From: Shouchella lonarensis
Lineage (GTDB): Bacteria; Bacillota; Bacilli; Bacillales; Bacillaceae_D
Length of the DNA: 64,000 nucleotides
NCBI RefSeq assembly: GCF_900096965.1
Contig: NZ_FMYM01000012.1
Span: 1-64,000 of the forward strand
Reading direction: 5' to 3'
In this document: in pieces, positions 1 to 8,348 of the stretch
Layout: the number at the start of each line of letters is the position of its first letter
How positions within the stretch are numbered: position 1 is the first letter of the stretch
Translations under genes and position numbers: made by a program
The notes under the pieces: model-generated
Told to the model about the DNA's origin: nothing
Seen by the model: the letters and a program-made list of their open reading frames with translations, nothing else
Database searches by the model: none

Positions 1-124
1 GCACAAATGAAGGACGGGTGTACGAGCGTTTTTGCGTGTTAAACTAACTAAATGACCGAGCCATATAACTTGAAATGTCATCGGTCTATCGCTCGATCAT
101 TGGCGTTTTTAGTCACACGCAAAA

Positions 125-203
125 TGGCAGAGGGCAAGGGGGGAAGGGTGGAGATTTTTGAGTGGTTTTCTCAAAAATACAACCCGGCCCTTGCCCTCTG
201 CCA
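125..203. repeat. Nested inverted repeat (long hairpin)
   Basis: Arms of 16 bases at 125-140 and 188-203 are perfect inverse complements (TGGCAGAGGGCAAGGG against its complement). Inside lies a second 9-base inverted repeat at 154-162/170-178 (ATTTTTGAG...CTCAAAAAT). On the minus strand the outer arm is followed by TTTTG, so it could end transcription leaving the window to the left, but the size and nesting exceed an ordinary terminator. It could also be a small palindromic element. No coding gene is seen in 1-494. Confidence 0.6.
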
Positions 204-328
204 AGCCTCACGGAGCTAAATTTCGAAATAATACACGGCAATTATCAGTGCACAATTGTAGAGTGGTGAAATCATTGGTCTTTTAAGGCGCTCGAGAAAT
301 TCTTGACACATACGTAGATTTGCGAGCC

Positions 329-358
329 TTGACGTCTACTAACCCCACCATGTATACT
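329..358 (+). promoter_or_regulatory. Promoter for putative antisense RNA
   Basis: TTGACG at 329-334 and TATACT at 353-358 with an 18-base spacer form a good sigma-A-type promoter on the plus strand. It points into the 3' part of the minus-strand toxin transcript. A second TTGACA lies at 303-308 but has no well-spaced -10. Start of transcription is expected near 365. Confidence 0.55.
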
Positions 359-384
359 AACAGTAAGCAAAGCATAAAATGAAG

Positions 385-415
385 AAGACCACGGGTCTAG
401 AGCGCCCGCGGTCTT
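385..415 (-). terminator. Hairpin in the 3' region of the toxin mRNA
   Basis: Stem AAGACCaCGGG (385-395) and CCCGcGGTCTT (405-415) around a 9-base loop. On the minus strand it is followed by CTTCATTTT, a modest T-rich run, so it probably ends the toxin transcript. The antisense RNA covers it fully. Confidence 0.45.
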
Positions 416-456
416 ATGATAGCAAGGTTCCCATTAAGAGGGACAGCTTTTAGGCG

Positions 457-506
457 GAGTAACTCCACATTCCAGCTGTGGCGCTAGGGTGGAGTTACTC
501 TTTTTT
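457..506 (+). terminator. Rho-independent terminator of the antisense RNA
   Basis: A 12-base perfect stem (457-468 and 489-500, GAGTAACTCCAC) is followed directly by TTTTTT at 501-506 on the plus strand. The right arm overlaps the toxin stop codon, so the same hairpin forms in the toxin mRNA. Confidence 0.7.
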
Positions 507-599
507 ACTGAGAGTAACGATTGACACAACTAACATAAGCGTGGACACTAATAGGCCACAAAACATACCGATCAGTACCGCCGTCTGAAAGCAGGTCAT
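495..599 (-). CDS. Small hydrophobic peptide, probable holin-like type I toxin
   Basis: A 34-residue peptide (begins MTCFQTAVLIG, ends VTLSKKE) behind a strong site, GGGAGGTGTTGCC then ATG. It has one hydrophobic membrane segment from about residue 7 to 30 and a short charged tail (KKE), the pattern of the putative holin-like toxin family and of the TxpA/BsrG toxins, which damage the membrane or envelope. The stop codon lies inside the hairpin that ends a convergent antisense RNA on the plus strand, as in known type I toxin-antitoxin loci. The coding call rests on the RBS and hydrophobic pattern; toxicity is inferred. Confidence 0.65.
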   Translation of the reverse strand: MTCFQTAVLIGMFCGLLVSTLMLVVSIVTLSKKE

Positions 600-721
600 G
601 GCAACACCTCCCTTCTATCGGGAGAGTGCTGTCCGCCCTTGCGTCACCTACACCATCATATCTTCTATTCTAGTATAGTTGACGAGATGGTAAAAGAATG
701 ACTCCTTGCAAATGTCTTCCG

Positions 722-2458
722 TTATTTCTTCTCCCCCAACCACACATTTACATCCGCACAAGACTGCCGTACCTCTGCTAATGTTCCTTGCGCAACAATG
801 CTTCCTTCATCCATCACAATCACATGATCCGCCCGTAGTAAACAGTCTTTCCGGTGCGATACGACCAAGTACGTACGATCACGCTTATTTGCGAGATTCT
901 CCCATAAGCGCGCTTCCGTTTGTACATCGAGTGCACTCGACACATCATCTAGCACAAATACGTCCGCCTCACATGCCAGCATCCGCGCGATTGCCACGCG
1001 CTGCACTTGTCCACCTGATAGTTTCATCCCGCGCGTACCAATAATTGTTTCAATACCGTCGGGCATTTGCGCAATTGTCTCTGTTAAGACGGCCTCTTCA
1101 ATAACCCGGGACAAATCAACGTCATCTTCAGACTTGCCAAGCAAAATATTCTCCTTGATTGAAGCGCTAAACAGCGTTGGCACTTGCGGTGTGTATGCGC
1201 TATAAGGAGGGCCAAAAAACGCCGCCCGGTCATCTACGCGTTGTCCACTCCAACAAACCTCACCCGCTTGCTTTGGCAATTGCCCAAGCAACGACCGTAG
1301 CAATGTTGTTTTCCCCGAACCAACGCGCCCGGTAATGACGGTGAAGCTCCCTTTTTTTATCGTAAGACTCGCGTCCTGCACGCCTAGCGTGGAACCTGGG
1401 AACTGATAAGTCAAGCCTGACACCCGTAACTGTTCGAAAGAAGAAACCCGAACCTTTTCCTCCTCATTTACCGGCAGCTGCTTCAACGGTAAAGGCGTGT
1501 GCCGGACGAGCGCCTGAGCTTGTTTCTCCCCAAATAACGCCGCCATTCGCTTGAAAGAAATGCTCGTTTGCCGGTAATGAGCCAGAAAGCGTCCGAAAAA
1601 CTGGGTAAACTCCGTGACGTAGCCAAGATAAAAGACAAACAACACAAAGTCACCGATTTTAAAAGCACCGCTTTGCATCGCTCCTGCTGAGAGCAATAAA
1701 ATGAGCCCGGTTCCGATCGTCACCGTGTTTGCAAAGACCGCCTCCAAGGCTTGCGTCAATGCGCGATCTTTCACCATCGTCTTTCGCCGCTCTTTGTTCA
1801 ATGTGTCCATTCGCGCAAGCATCCGTGACTCTGCCCGCGCCAGTTGAATCGCTTGTGACATCGCTGTCATCTCACCAATCGTACTTACGACAGCAGCAGA
1901 AGCTTGCTTACTTTTCTCACGATGTGCGCCCAGTCGTTTCATCGCCATATTGGCAATCGCGACAACAACAATGAGTGGTACGAATACGAACAACGTTAAT
2001 TGCACATCTATTGCTAATAAAAGAACGAGAGAGCACATCGCAAACAAAAACCGACCCACGAAATCTAACGTCCAACTAATCGCGTCTTCTGCTTGCGCTG
2101 CATCTTCGCGAAATTGGATGACCATTTGTCCTACTTCTAGCTTCACTGGCTGCGCTAGCACATGAGCAAATAAATTTTTCCGAATGAGCCCGCTCATCAT
2201 GAACCGGTGCCACACATCAGTCAGCGCTCCCATAAAAATAAACGTGATCCGTCCGCACGCAACGCCCAGTAGTAGAAGCAACAAGCTCCACACACCGATT
2301 GTCAAGTTTGCGTCCCCTGTCAATGTATGAAGCAATTCTCGCGTCAACAAACCCGGCACAATCGGGAAAAGATGAATGACGAGCCAAATGAACCCATTTA
2401 ACACATACAGCCACGGCCGGTACATGATGAGTGCCCACATAAACTGGAATGGCTTCAT
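722..2458 (-). CDS. ABC transporter, fused permease/ATPase, degenerate-site half
   Basis: A 578-aa half-transporter with an N-terminal six-helix exporter domain (residues about 10-300) and a C-terminal ATPase domain: Walker A GRVGSGKTT at 377-385, signature LSGGQ at 480-484 and Walker B ending VLDDVSS. The catalytic glutamate after Walker B is Asp (D505), so one ATP site should be weak. Its start overlaps the stop of the upstream half-transporter (2455-4215) by 4 bases, so the two surely form a heterodimer. That partner has a normal Walker B but an odd LSAGE signature, which together give one degenerate and one working site, as in TM287/288 and BmrCD. The substrate is unknown; drug, lipid or peptide export is likely. 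Confidence 0.93.
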   Translation of the reverse strand: MKPFQFMWALIMYRPWLYVLNGFIWLVIHLFPIVPGLLTRELLHTLTGDANLTIGVWSLLLLLLGVACGRITFIFMGALTDVWHRFMMSGLIRKNLFAHVLAQPVKLEVGQMVIQFREDAAQAEDAISWTLDFVGRFLFAMCSLVLLLAIDVQLTLFVFVPLIVVVAIANMAMKRLGAHREKSKQASAAVVSTIGEMTAMSQAIQLARAESRMLARMDTLNKERRKTMVKDRALTQALEAVFANTVTIGTGLILLLSAGAMQSGAFKIGDFVLFVFYLGYVTEFTQFFGRFLAHYRQTSISFKRMAALFGEKQAQALVRHTPLPLKQLPVNEEEKVRVSSFEQLRVSGLTYQFPGSTLGVQDASLTIKKGSFTVITGRVGSGKTTLLRSLLGQLPKQAGEVCWSGQRVDDRAAFFGPPYSAYTPQVPTLFSASIKENILLGKSEDDVDLSRVIEEAVLTETIAQMPDGIETIIGTRGMKLSGGQVQRVAIARMLACEADVFVLDDVSSALDVQTEARLWENLANKRDRTYLVVSHRKDCLLRADHVIVMDEGSIVAQGTLAEVRQSCADVNVWLGEKK

Positions 2459-4215
2459 TGTAACAACTCCTTTCTTCCCCCGTGCAACAACTTGTAAAAA
2501 TGTGTGTGCGGGGTTGATGCGAGTTGTTCGCGCTTGCCATATTCCAGCACACGCCCGTGGTTGAGAATGAGCACTTCATCAACATGGGCAATCGTCGCTA
2601 GGCGATGGGCAATAATGATCGCTGTTCGCCCGGCAAGAAGCCGACGCATTGCCTGGTCGAGCACCTGCTCCGTAGCTGGATCAAGACGCGCTGAGGCCTC
2701 ATCTAAAATGATTAGCCCCGGGTTAGCTAAAAATACCCGTACCAACACGAGCAACTGCGCTTCCCCAGCCGATAGTTGCACGCCCTCTTCGCCTACATAC
2801 GTATCTAATCCATGGGGAAGCGTGCGGTACCAAGATGCCAAACCGAGTTCATCAATCACCGTAATGATTTTTTCATCACTGACATGCGGATCAAAGAACG
2901 TCACATTGTCACGCACCGTTGCTTTCAGTAACTGTACATCTTGCGTCACAAAACCAACTCGCGCTCGCAAATCGGATTGAGCAACTTCAGAAACCGCCAC
3001 ATCTCCAAGTTTGATCGCCCCTTCATCCGGCTCATAAAAACGGAGCAACAATCGAGCGAGCGTTGTCTTCCCACTCCCGGTTTTTCCGAGTAAACCAAGG
3101 ACCTTCGTTGCCCGAAGCTGTATATAAATATCCTCCAGTACTGGCGTATCCGCTGCATAACCGAACGACACATTGCGCATCGATACCGACAGCGCACCGT
3201 CCGGCAAACACTTCTCACCTTCGTTCCTTATCGTTGCTTGCAGTTGGAATAACGCTTTTACCCGTAAAATACTCGCATCTGCCTTTTGTAAATCCTCCAG
3301 CTGGTAACGAATGTGTTCAATCGGTTTGATGAGTAATTCAGTGAAATAAAACACCATCACCACTGTACCAATTGTAATGATCCCAGCTTGAAACAACCAT
3401 GCACTGAGCCCGAAAGCGACCACATTCCCGAGTGTAAACACAAAGATCGTCGTCATCCACATCGCATAACCACGCACGTGCGCCTGCTTCGATACTGGAT
3501 ACCACTTGTGTAACAACTGTTCAAACTGCCACAACACGTACGTGCGCCCACCGTTGGCACGCGCTTCTTCACGAGCAGCAAGCTGCTCAGTTAAAAAACC
3601 GAAAAAATCGCCGATCACTGCACGCAATCGCTGCCAATACGGCACTGCGAGCAGACGCATTTTATCGATTGCCCAAAAGGCAATCATGATAAACATGGTC
3701 ATCACAACACCAATTCGCCAATCTTCTACTACGAACACGATCAAAATCCCTACAATAAACGTCGTATTTCCTAGTAAGCTGATCACAAAATGCGAGAAGA
3801 AATTTTGCAGCACGTGCACATCGCCATCAATCCGCTCAATCATTTCTCCAGTAGAAAATGACTGTTGCTGGGCCCGATCTAATGTGAAATAATGGGCCAT
3901 CAACTCCGCACGGAGCGCATTGGTTGCTCGCCAACCAACATTTTCGCCCATGTATACGACAAGTACATGGAGCGCTTGCCCAGCTAACGCCCATACGACG
4001 AACAAAATGGCCGCACCATACATTTGTGAGATCGAACCACCCGTCCTTGCGAGATCAATAAACTGACGCAACGCAAGTGGGCTAAGCAGTTGACAACCGA
4101 TGCTAATTAACAAAAGTACAAATACTGCTACAACACGCCACCTCATTGGTCGCATGTACTGATAGAGTAACTGCCCATATGCTTTTATAGGCATTCGTTT
4201 TTTCTTATCTATCAT
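2455..4215 (-). CDS. ABC transporter, fused permease/ATPase, consensus-site half
   Basis: A 586-aa half-transporter partner of the following gene. Six membrane helices are followed by an ATPase domain with Walker A GKTGSGKTT, a non-canonical signature LSAGE and an intact Walker B/D-loop ILDEASARLD with the catalytic Glu. The LSAGE signature faces the degenerate site of the partner. Translation may start at the first ATG or at the internal ATG of MPIKAYGQ seven codons later; neither has a perfect RBS. It is the first gene of a two-gene operon. No substrate clue apart from the cupin gene upstream. Confidence 0.92.
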   Translation of the reverse strand: MIDKKKRMPIKAYGQLLYQYMRPMRWRVVAVFVLLLISIGCQLLSPLALRQFIDLARTGGSISQMYGAAILFVVWALAGQALHVLVVYMGENVGWRATNALRAELMAHYFTLDRAQQQSFSTGEMIERIDGDVHVLQNFFSHFVISLLGNTTFIVGILIVFVVEDWRIGVVMTMFIMIAFWAIDKMRLLAVPYWQRLRAVIGDFFGFLTEQLAAREEARANGGRTYVLWQFEQLLHKWYPVSKQAHVRGYAMWMTTIFVFTLGNVVAFGLSAWLFQAGIITIGTVVMVFYFTELLIKPIEHIRYQLEDLQKADASILRVKALFQLQATIRNEGEKCLPDGALSVSMRNVSFGYAADTPVLEDIYIQLRATKVLGLLGKTGSGKTTLARLLLRFYEPDEGAIKLGDVAVSEVAQSDLRARVGFVTQDVQLLKATVRDNVTFFDPHVSDEKIITVIDELGLASWYRTLPHGLDTYVGEEGVQLSAGEAQLLVLVRVFLANPGLIILDEASARLDPATEQVLDQAMRRLLAGRTAIIIAHRLATIAHVDEVLILNHGRVLEYGKREQLASTPHTHFYKLLHGGRKELLQ

Positions 4216-4258
4216 GAGTCCCTGCTTTGAATGCTTTAACTTATCATCATTCCCCCTT

Positions 4259-4612
4259 TTATTTCACCTCGAGCGACGCATGAGGTTGTAACGTTTCTGA
4301 TTCAACAACAAGCGCCGTTAATCCGACGGCTGTCTTCGTCTCATGTCCTTCACCTTTTTCCCAAAAAACCGCTTCACCGGCGGAGATAGGGAACGACGAG
4401 CCTGTCTCGCCGCGTACTTCTCCTTCTCCATCGATCACAAGTAACAGCTGATTCACAACTGTTTCGTGAAAACCGATCATATCGCCTGGCTCAAGATATA
4501 CCATGCCAACATGCGTCGCACTGTCTGTCATAACCAACTTTGTCATTATAAAATGAGAGTCAAAGTGCGTGACTTTCTTTCCTGTTTCTCGCGAAAATTT
4601 AAAGCGTTTCAT
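4259..4612 (-). CDS. Cupin-domain protein
   Basis: A 117-aa single-domain protein with a small beta-barrel pattern: GDMIGFHETVVNQLLLVIDGEGEVRG followed by a second motif around FPISAGEAVFWEKGEGHET. The first cupin motif keeps one His (GFH) and the second keeps a Glu-Gly-His (EGHET), so a metal site may be partly kept. Such stand-alone cupins bind small ligands or act as isomerases. It lies 43 bases upstream of the ABC exporter operon in the same direction and may be co-transcribed. Confidence 0.75.
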   Translation of the reverse strand: MKRFKFSRETGKKVTHFDSHFIMTKLVMTDSATHVGMVYLEPGDMIGFHETVVNQLLLVIDGEGEVRGETGSSFPISAGEAVFWEKGEGHETKTAVGLTALVVESETLQPHASLEVK

Positions 4613-4691
4613 GTGTGATACCTCCCTCCATATTTTTATTGTTTCCCTACACTATCCTCCCCACTAAAGATAGTGCTTTTAAACATGAAAT

Positions 4692-4731
4692 CCCCCGAAT
4701 GAAATACTTTTTCAAGTATCTTCATTCAGGG
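4692..4731 (-). terminator. Terminator after the MFS exporter gene
   Basis: A long imperfect hairpin: on the minus strand CCTGAATGAAgATACTT, a short A-rich loop, then the complementary arm AGTATTTCATTCgGGGG and ATTTC. The stem has about 16 pairs. It lies 60 bases beyond the stop of the MFS gene at 4794 and so closes the peptide-modification cluster. Confidence 0.6.
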
Positions 4732-4793
4732 AAGCCTGTTAGAGTACTAACTCTGCTAAAGTGTAAAGTAAGTTATTAATATCAACAACATTC

Positions 4794-6044
4794 TCAACTT
4801 GATTGTTGATAACTTTCTTGTTTCTCTAGCTCTAATTCACATTTTTCTGGCTGCGGGAGTTGCCGCAATAATGGTTGTGTTAACCAGTATAATGACACAA
4901 GTATCAGTGCGATCCCAGCGCTAATAAACGGATAGATAGAACCAAATTGTGCACCAATGATTCCACCAAGAAGTGCGCCAAGAGGGGCCGCTAGGGATGA
5001 TGCACTCATCATAAGAGACATTACACGCCCAAGCAACCTTTCTTCAATACATCGTTGAAAAATGGCCGCTCCCATGACATTGCTAACGCCAATGATCGTT
5101 GTGCTAAATCCAGTAAGAATAATGGATACAATTGGGGAAGGGACAATGGCTGCTGCGATCCATGTCACCCCACAAATCATGAAGCCAACGATGGTCAAGT
5201 CACCAAATCTGAAGCGACTAAGCTGAGAAGCAGAAGCTGTACCAAGTAACATGCCAATTGATAACACGGCCATATAGACACCATATAAACTCGGTCCACC
5301 TTTTTGCTCAGCGATACTAGGTAAATTAACGATAAAAGCCATGAGAAAGGCATTAGCAACAACACCACTTACTAAGAGGCGAGGAATAATGGTTTTTCTT
5401 GCATATGTGACACCTTCTTTTAAATCAACCTTGTAATTCCGCATGGTGATTAATAGTGTTTCTTTTTGTGCAGCGTTGCTGACTGCTGGTGCCGTTTTGA
5501 GGCATGTAAACAATATCGTCGTCAGTAAATACAAAAAGGCATTGATAAATAGAAGAAGTGGTGCGTCAGTAAAAACTAATAAAGCACCTCCGATTCCCAT
5601 AAACAAAATGTCCGTCCCTTGATAAGCAACCGACATGTACGAGTTTGCCTTTATCAATTCATTCTCCTTAACAACACGTGGCAACAACGCGCTTTCAGCA
5701 GGGTAAGCAAATTCACTGATACACGAAGTGATAAACATGATTAGTAGTAACCAATGAACCGTCAATACGTCAAAATAGTAAAACAAGGGTACTAACAGTA
5801 AAAATGCAAATTGCAGAAGCTGTGTCGTAATCAATATCGATTTTAAATTAGTGCGGTCAATATAAGGACCTGTTAAAAATTGAAACACTGAGGGAATCAT
5901 CGTTAAAAAACCTGCAATACCAGTGTATAAGGTACTTCCTGTTAACTCAAAGGTGAGCCACATCGCGATAATTGCATAAAGACTATCACCAATATTGCTA
6001 AATAATCTTCCAGAAAATAATAACCAAAAGTTCGAACCCTTCAT
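4794..6044 (-). CDS. MFS exporter (DHA3/macrolide-efflux type), probably for the modified peptide
   Basis: A 416-aa protein with about twelve hydrophobic helices and the start LLFSGRLFSNIGDSLYAI typical of the DHA3 drug-efflux branch of the major facilitator superfamily. It follows the E1-like/HExxH enzyme gene by 126 bases and precedes a strong terminator, so it is the last gene of the peptide cluster. In microcin C clusters the order precursor, E1-like MccB, MFS exporter MccC is the same, and there the exporter gives export and self-immunity. That role here is inferred from context; an unrelated drug pump remains possible. Confidence 0.88.
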   Translation of the reverse strand: MKGSNFWLLFSGRLFSNIGDSLYAIIAMWLTFELTGSTLYTGIAGFLTMIPSVFQFLTGPYIDRTNLKSILITTQLLQFAFLLLVPLFYYFDVLTVHWLLLIMFITSCISEFAYPAESALLPRVVKENELIKANSYMSVAYQGTDILFMGIGGALLVFTDAPLLLFINAFLYLLTTILFTCLKTAPAVSNAAQKETLLITMRNYKVDLKEGVTYARKTIIPRLLVSGVVANAFLMAFIVNLPSIAEQKGGPSLYGVYMAVLSIGMLLGTASASQLSRFRFGDLTIVGFMICGVTWIAAAIVPSPIVSIILTGFSTTIIGVSNVMGAAIFQRCIEERLLGRVMSLMMSASSLAAPLGALLGGIIGAQFGSIYPFISAGIALILVSLYWLTQPLLRQLPQPEKCELELEKQESYQQSS

Positions 6045-6170
6045 GTTATACCTCTTTTCCGTTTTATATCCTATGATCCACTCGGTATAAAGAAGAATTT
6101 ATCTCCCAATCAATATGCACCAGCAGTTTTGGACTTATCCCAAAAAGAACGTCGGGCTTTAAAAAACCCT

Positions 6171-8036
6171 TCATTGCCCCAAATGACTTTTAGCAAACAA
6201 AGTAACTAGCTTATCAAATTCTGCAAAATTTTGATTCATCGCATACACATACCTATATGAAAACAACGGATCAGAGTTATTAATGTGGTGATTTAAAATT
6301 TGTAACAGTTCATCCTCGTGACCCTTAAATCCGTCCCACTTCTGAATAAAACCATTTATATCTCCGTTATAAGTATATTTTTCATATTCACATGCGACCA
6401 TAGATGTAATATATTCATTTACATTGTGCAAAACAAACGCCCTTGACATCTCATAAATATCTTTTTCATAAAGGTGTTTTTTTAAAAAAGAAATTTGCTG
6501 CTTTAAAACAAACGATTCATGGACAAATACATTTTTCTCCCCTTGAATATAAAACAAAGCATGAAACACTTCATGAATAAGTGTATTGAAGGCATGTAAA
6601 TCGTGTTCATTATTAATAACATTGTTAATAAAAATAAATCCATTGTCATTTACTGTCTGAGGCTTAGCAGACGAAAATAATGTTTTCTTATCTTGGATAA
6701 ACCCATTATCGACGATCGCTTTTAGTTCAAGAAAATCTTTTTCCGAAAAGCGTTCCTTAATAAAGGTGAACAAACGCACTAAAAGCGCTTCCTTACTGAC
6801 TTTTTGATCCACCCTCATCTCATCAGTGATCCTGTCTTTATAGTCCATAAACCTCTTAAAATGACTCATTTCATCCCCACGAAGAAAAGGTTCTAATTCT
6901 TTGTAAATCGCTTTTCGCTTAATTAGATTGTCATTAAAAAGATTATCTAATGTCAGATCCCTAATCCATTTGTCTTCTGAAACCATTTTGTTACCAACAT
7001 CATAGAAAATCTGATTTACACTCGACCTCTCGCGTTCGAGTTTATCTTCCAATTGAATTTGAATCTCATTTCCCAAAAGATATTTATTTTTTAGGAAGTC
7101 CGCTGTGGAGATTTTCGCATTACTAATATTCAACATGTCATCAAAAATCATTTTTGATATTGTAAGCGCAGAAAATAGCGCATTAAAGATAACCCCATTG
7201 TTCTCCGCAATCTCTTGCTGATCACTCATAGATTGATTTTCTGACATCATCTCTTTCAAGACGAACTTATAATCATCCACGTTGATCATACGGGTATATT
7301 GCTGAAACACAGCATAACCTGTTAAAATGACCTTGATCTCTGAATTTACTTCAAATACATTTTTTAATAGGTTAATGGTCAGATCAATATCGTCTGCACA
7401 CACTAATAAATAATTTGTCTTCTTGACATCTATAAGATGAGAAAGGTCATTAAAACCATTTACTTTATTTGCGAACACTTTTAATTGTTTATTTAATTGC
7501 CGATAACGCTTCTCTAAAGCTTGAACTTTATACTTTCCGACATCCTCTGGAAAGTAATTTTGCGCATATAAATTCTTCTCTTCTACTTTATCATGATCGA
7601 TGAGCGTCAAATCATGAAGCCCTAATTTCAACAATCCTTCAGGAATATAGCTCCCACCTGTTCCTACTCCTAAAATACAAATAGACACCTCGTGTAATCG
7701 ACAAAAATAATCTTCAAACTTAACATATGGAATGCTATCTGTATAAGAACGGAGTCTCATAACTATATGGTCGACCTCTTTAAACACTGAGATATACTTA
7801 TTTTCAAGTAAATAGTTGAGTGTCATATCAAGGTCCTCTTCTTGATCAAACAAAGATAACTCAATCAATTCCTTACGGGTTTTCGGATCTTTGAGTTGCT
7901 TCAACAACTCAAAAAGCAGTTTATTATTCGAAGAACGTATTCCTGTTCTAAGATCTAAATTCGAAAAATAAAACATTATTTCATCTTCTTTTAATACCCA
8001 GTACATGCCAGCATGTAAATAATACTTAACTCCCAT
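6171..8036 (-). CDS. E1/ThiF-like adenylating enzyme fused to an HExxH metallopeptidase-like domain
   Basis: A 621-aa protein with three parts. Residues about 1-90 look like a small winged-helix peptide-binding region of the RRE/PqqD sort. Residues about 115-330 are an E1-like (ThiF/MoeB/MccB) ATP-binding fold with the glycine-rich loop ILGVGTGGS (121-129), the acidic strand LTLIDHDKVEEKNL and the following Gln/Asn and Lys positions (YAQNYFPEDVGKYK). The C-terminal part carries a zinc-peptidase motif LIHEVFHALF (HEVFH at 488-492) with a possible third ligand Glu near 541 (NEYITS). E1-like enzymes activate C-terminal carboxylates as acyl-adenylates; MccB does so for microcin C. Two tiny peptide genes lie directly upstream and an MFS exporter downstream. 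The start has a weak site (GGTGAT). The fusion with an HExxH domain is unusual and its substrate is unknown. Confidence 0.75.
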   Translation of the reverse strand: MGVKYYLHAGMYWVLKEDEIMFYFSNLDLRTGIRSSNNKLLFELLKQLKDPKTRKELIELSLFDQEEDLDMTLNYLLENKYISVFKEVDHIVMRLRSYTDSIPYVKFEDYFCRLHEVSICILGVGTGGSYIPEGLLKLGLHDLTLIDHDKVEEKNLYAQNYFPEDVGKYKVQALEKRYRQLNKQLKVFANKVNGFNDLSHLIDVKKTNYLLVCADDIDLTINLLKNVFEVNSEIKVILTGYAVFQQYTRMINVDDYKFVLKEMMSENQSMSDQQEIAENNGVIFNALFSALTISKMIFDDMLNISNAKISTADFLKNKYLLGNEIQIQLEDKLERERSSVNQIFYDVGNKMVSEDKWIRDLTLDNLFNDNLIKRKAIYKELEPFLRGDEMSHFKRFMDYKDRITDEMRVDQKVSKEALLVRLFTFIKERFSEKDFLELKAIVDNGFIQDKKTLFSSAKPQTVNDNGFIFINNVINNEHDLHAFNTLIHEVFHALFYIQGEKNVFVHESFVLKQQISFLKKHLYEKDIYEMSRAFVLHNVNEYITSMVACEYEKYTYNGDINGFIQKWDGFKGHEDELLQILNHHINNSDPLFSYRYVYAMNQNFAEFDKLVTLFAKSHLGQ

Positions 8037-8058
8037 TAAATATCACCATTTCTTAGGC

Positions 8059-8096
8059 GGGCGTAAACAAAAGGTACCTCTACCCTCTGTACGCCC
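8059..8096 (-). promoter_or_regulatory. Hairpin between the peptide genes and the E1-like enzyme gene
   Basis: Arms GGGCGTA (8059-8065) and TACGCCC (8090-8096), extended by GGC/TCC, enclose a loop that contains the palindrome AGGTACCT. It lies just before the weak RBS of the 621-aa enzyme gene and lacks a T-run. It could reduce read-through from the peptide genes or protect the peptide mRNA, giving much peptide and little enzyme. A second small inverted repeat, TTTACTTA-AATG-TAAGTAAA, lies at 8144-8163. Confidence 0.45.
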
Positions 8097-8180
8097 TCCT
8101 GACTTAATTTTAAAGTAAAAACTCTTCAAGAATCTGCACAAATTTTACTTAAATGTAAGTAAAGCGTCAAACGACTAGAT

Positions 8181-8264
8181 TTAAACATACTTACACTTAA
8201 CAATGATCTTAACGTTACCATACTGAACTGATTCATTACTCACTTTGTATTCATAGAACGTCAT
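8181..8264 (-). CDS. Putative precursor peptide A (27 aa)
   Basis: A 27-residue peptide starting MTFYEYKVSNES and ending KIIVKCKYV, with a good site GAGGTGAGAATA before ATG. It is a near copy of the peptide encoded at 8349-8432: only residues 4 (Tyr/Phe) and 19 (Lys/Thr) differ, while several other base changes fall in silent third positions, so both are under protein-level selection. It has a single Cys at 24, three residues from the C-terminus. It sits 144 bases upstream of the E1-like/HExxH enzyme gene. The likely role is substrate of that enzyme in a RiPP pathway. The C-terminus is Val, not the Asn used in microcin C. Confidence 0.7.
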   Translation of the reverse strand: MTFYEYKVSNESVQYGNVKIIVKCKYV

Positions 8265-8348
8265 TATTCTCACCTCTTCCTCTATCATTTTAAAAGACTA
8301 ACTAGCAATTTCGCTTATTTTTCCGCAAATCAATGCAACCGATTAGGT

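Larger units (their letters stand above)
365..506 (+). ncRNA. Putative antisense antitoxin RNA of a type I toxin locus
   Basis: Predicted from a plus-strand promoter (329-358) and a strong Rho-independent terminator ending in six T residues (457-506). The roughly 140-nt RNA would run opposite to the toxin mRNA and pair with its 3' untranslated part and the last codons of the toxin. This convergent arrangement is the one known for TxpA/RatA and BsrG/SR4 in Bacillus. No reading frame with a ribosome binding site is seen in it. The RNA itself is inferred. Confidence 0.5.

Noticed and set aside
706-1044. Open frame on plus inside the ABC transporter gene
   Set aside because: It is antisense to a clear ATPase domain, has no RBS and no recognisable protein features; the same holds for other long antisense frames in the window.
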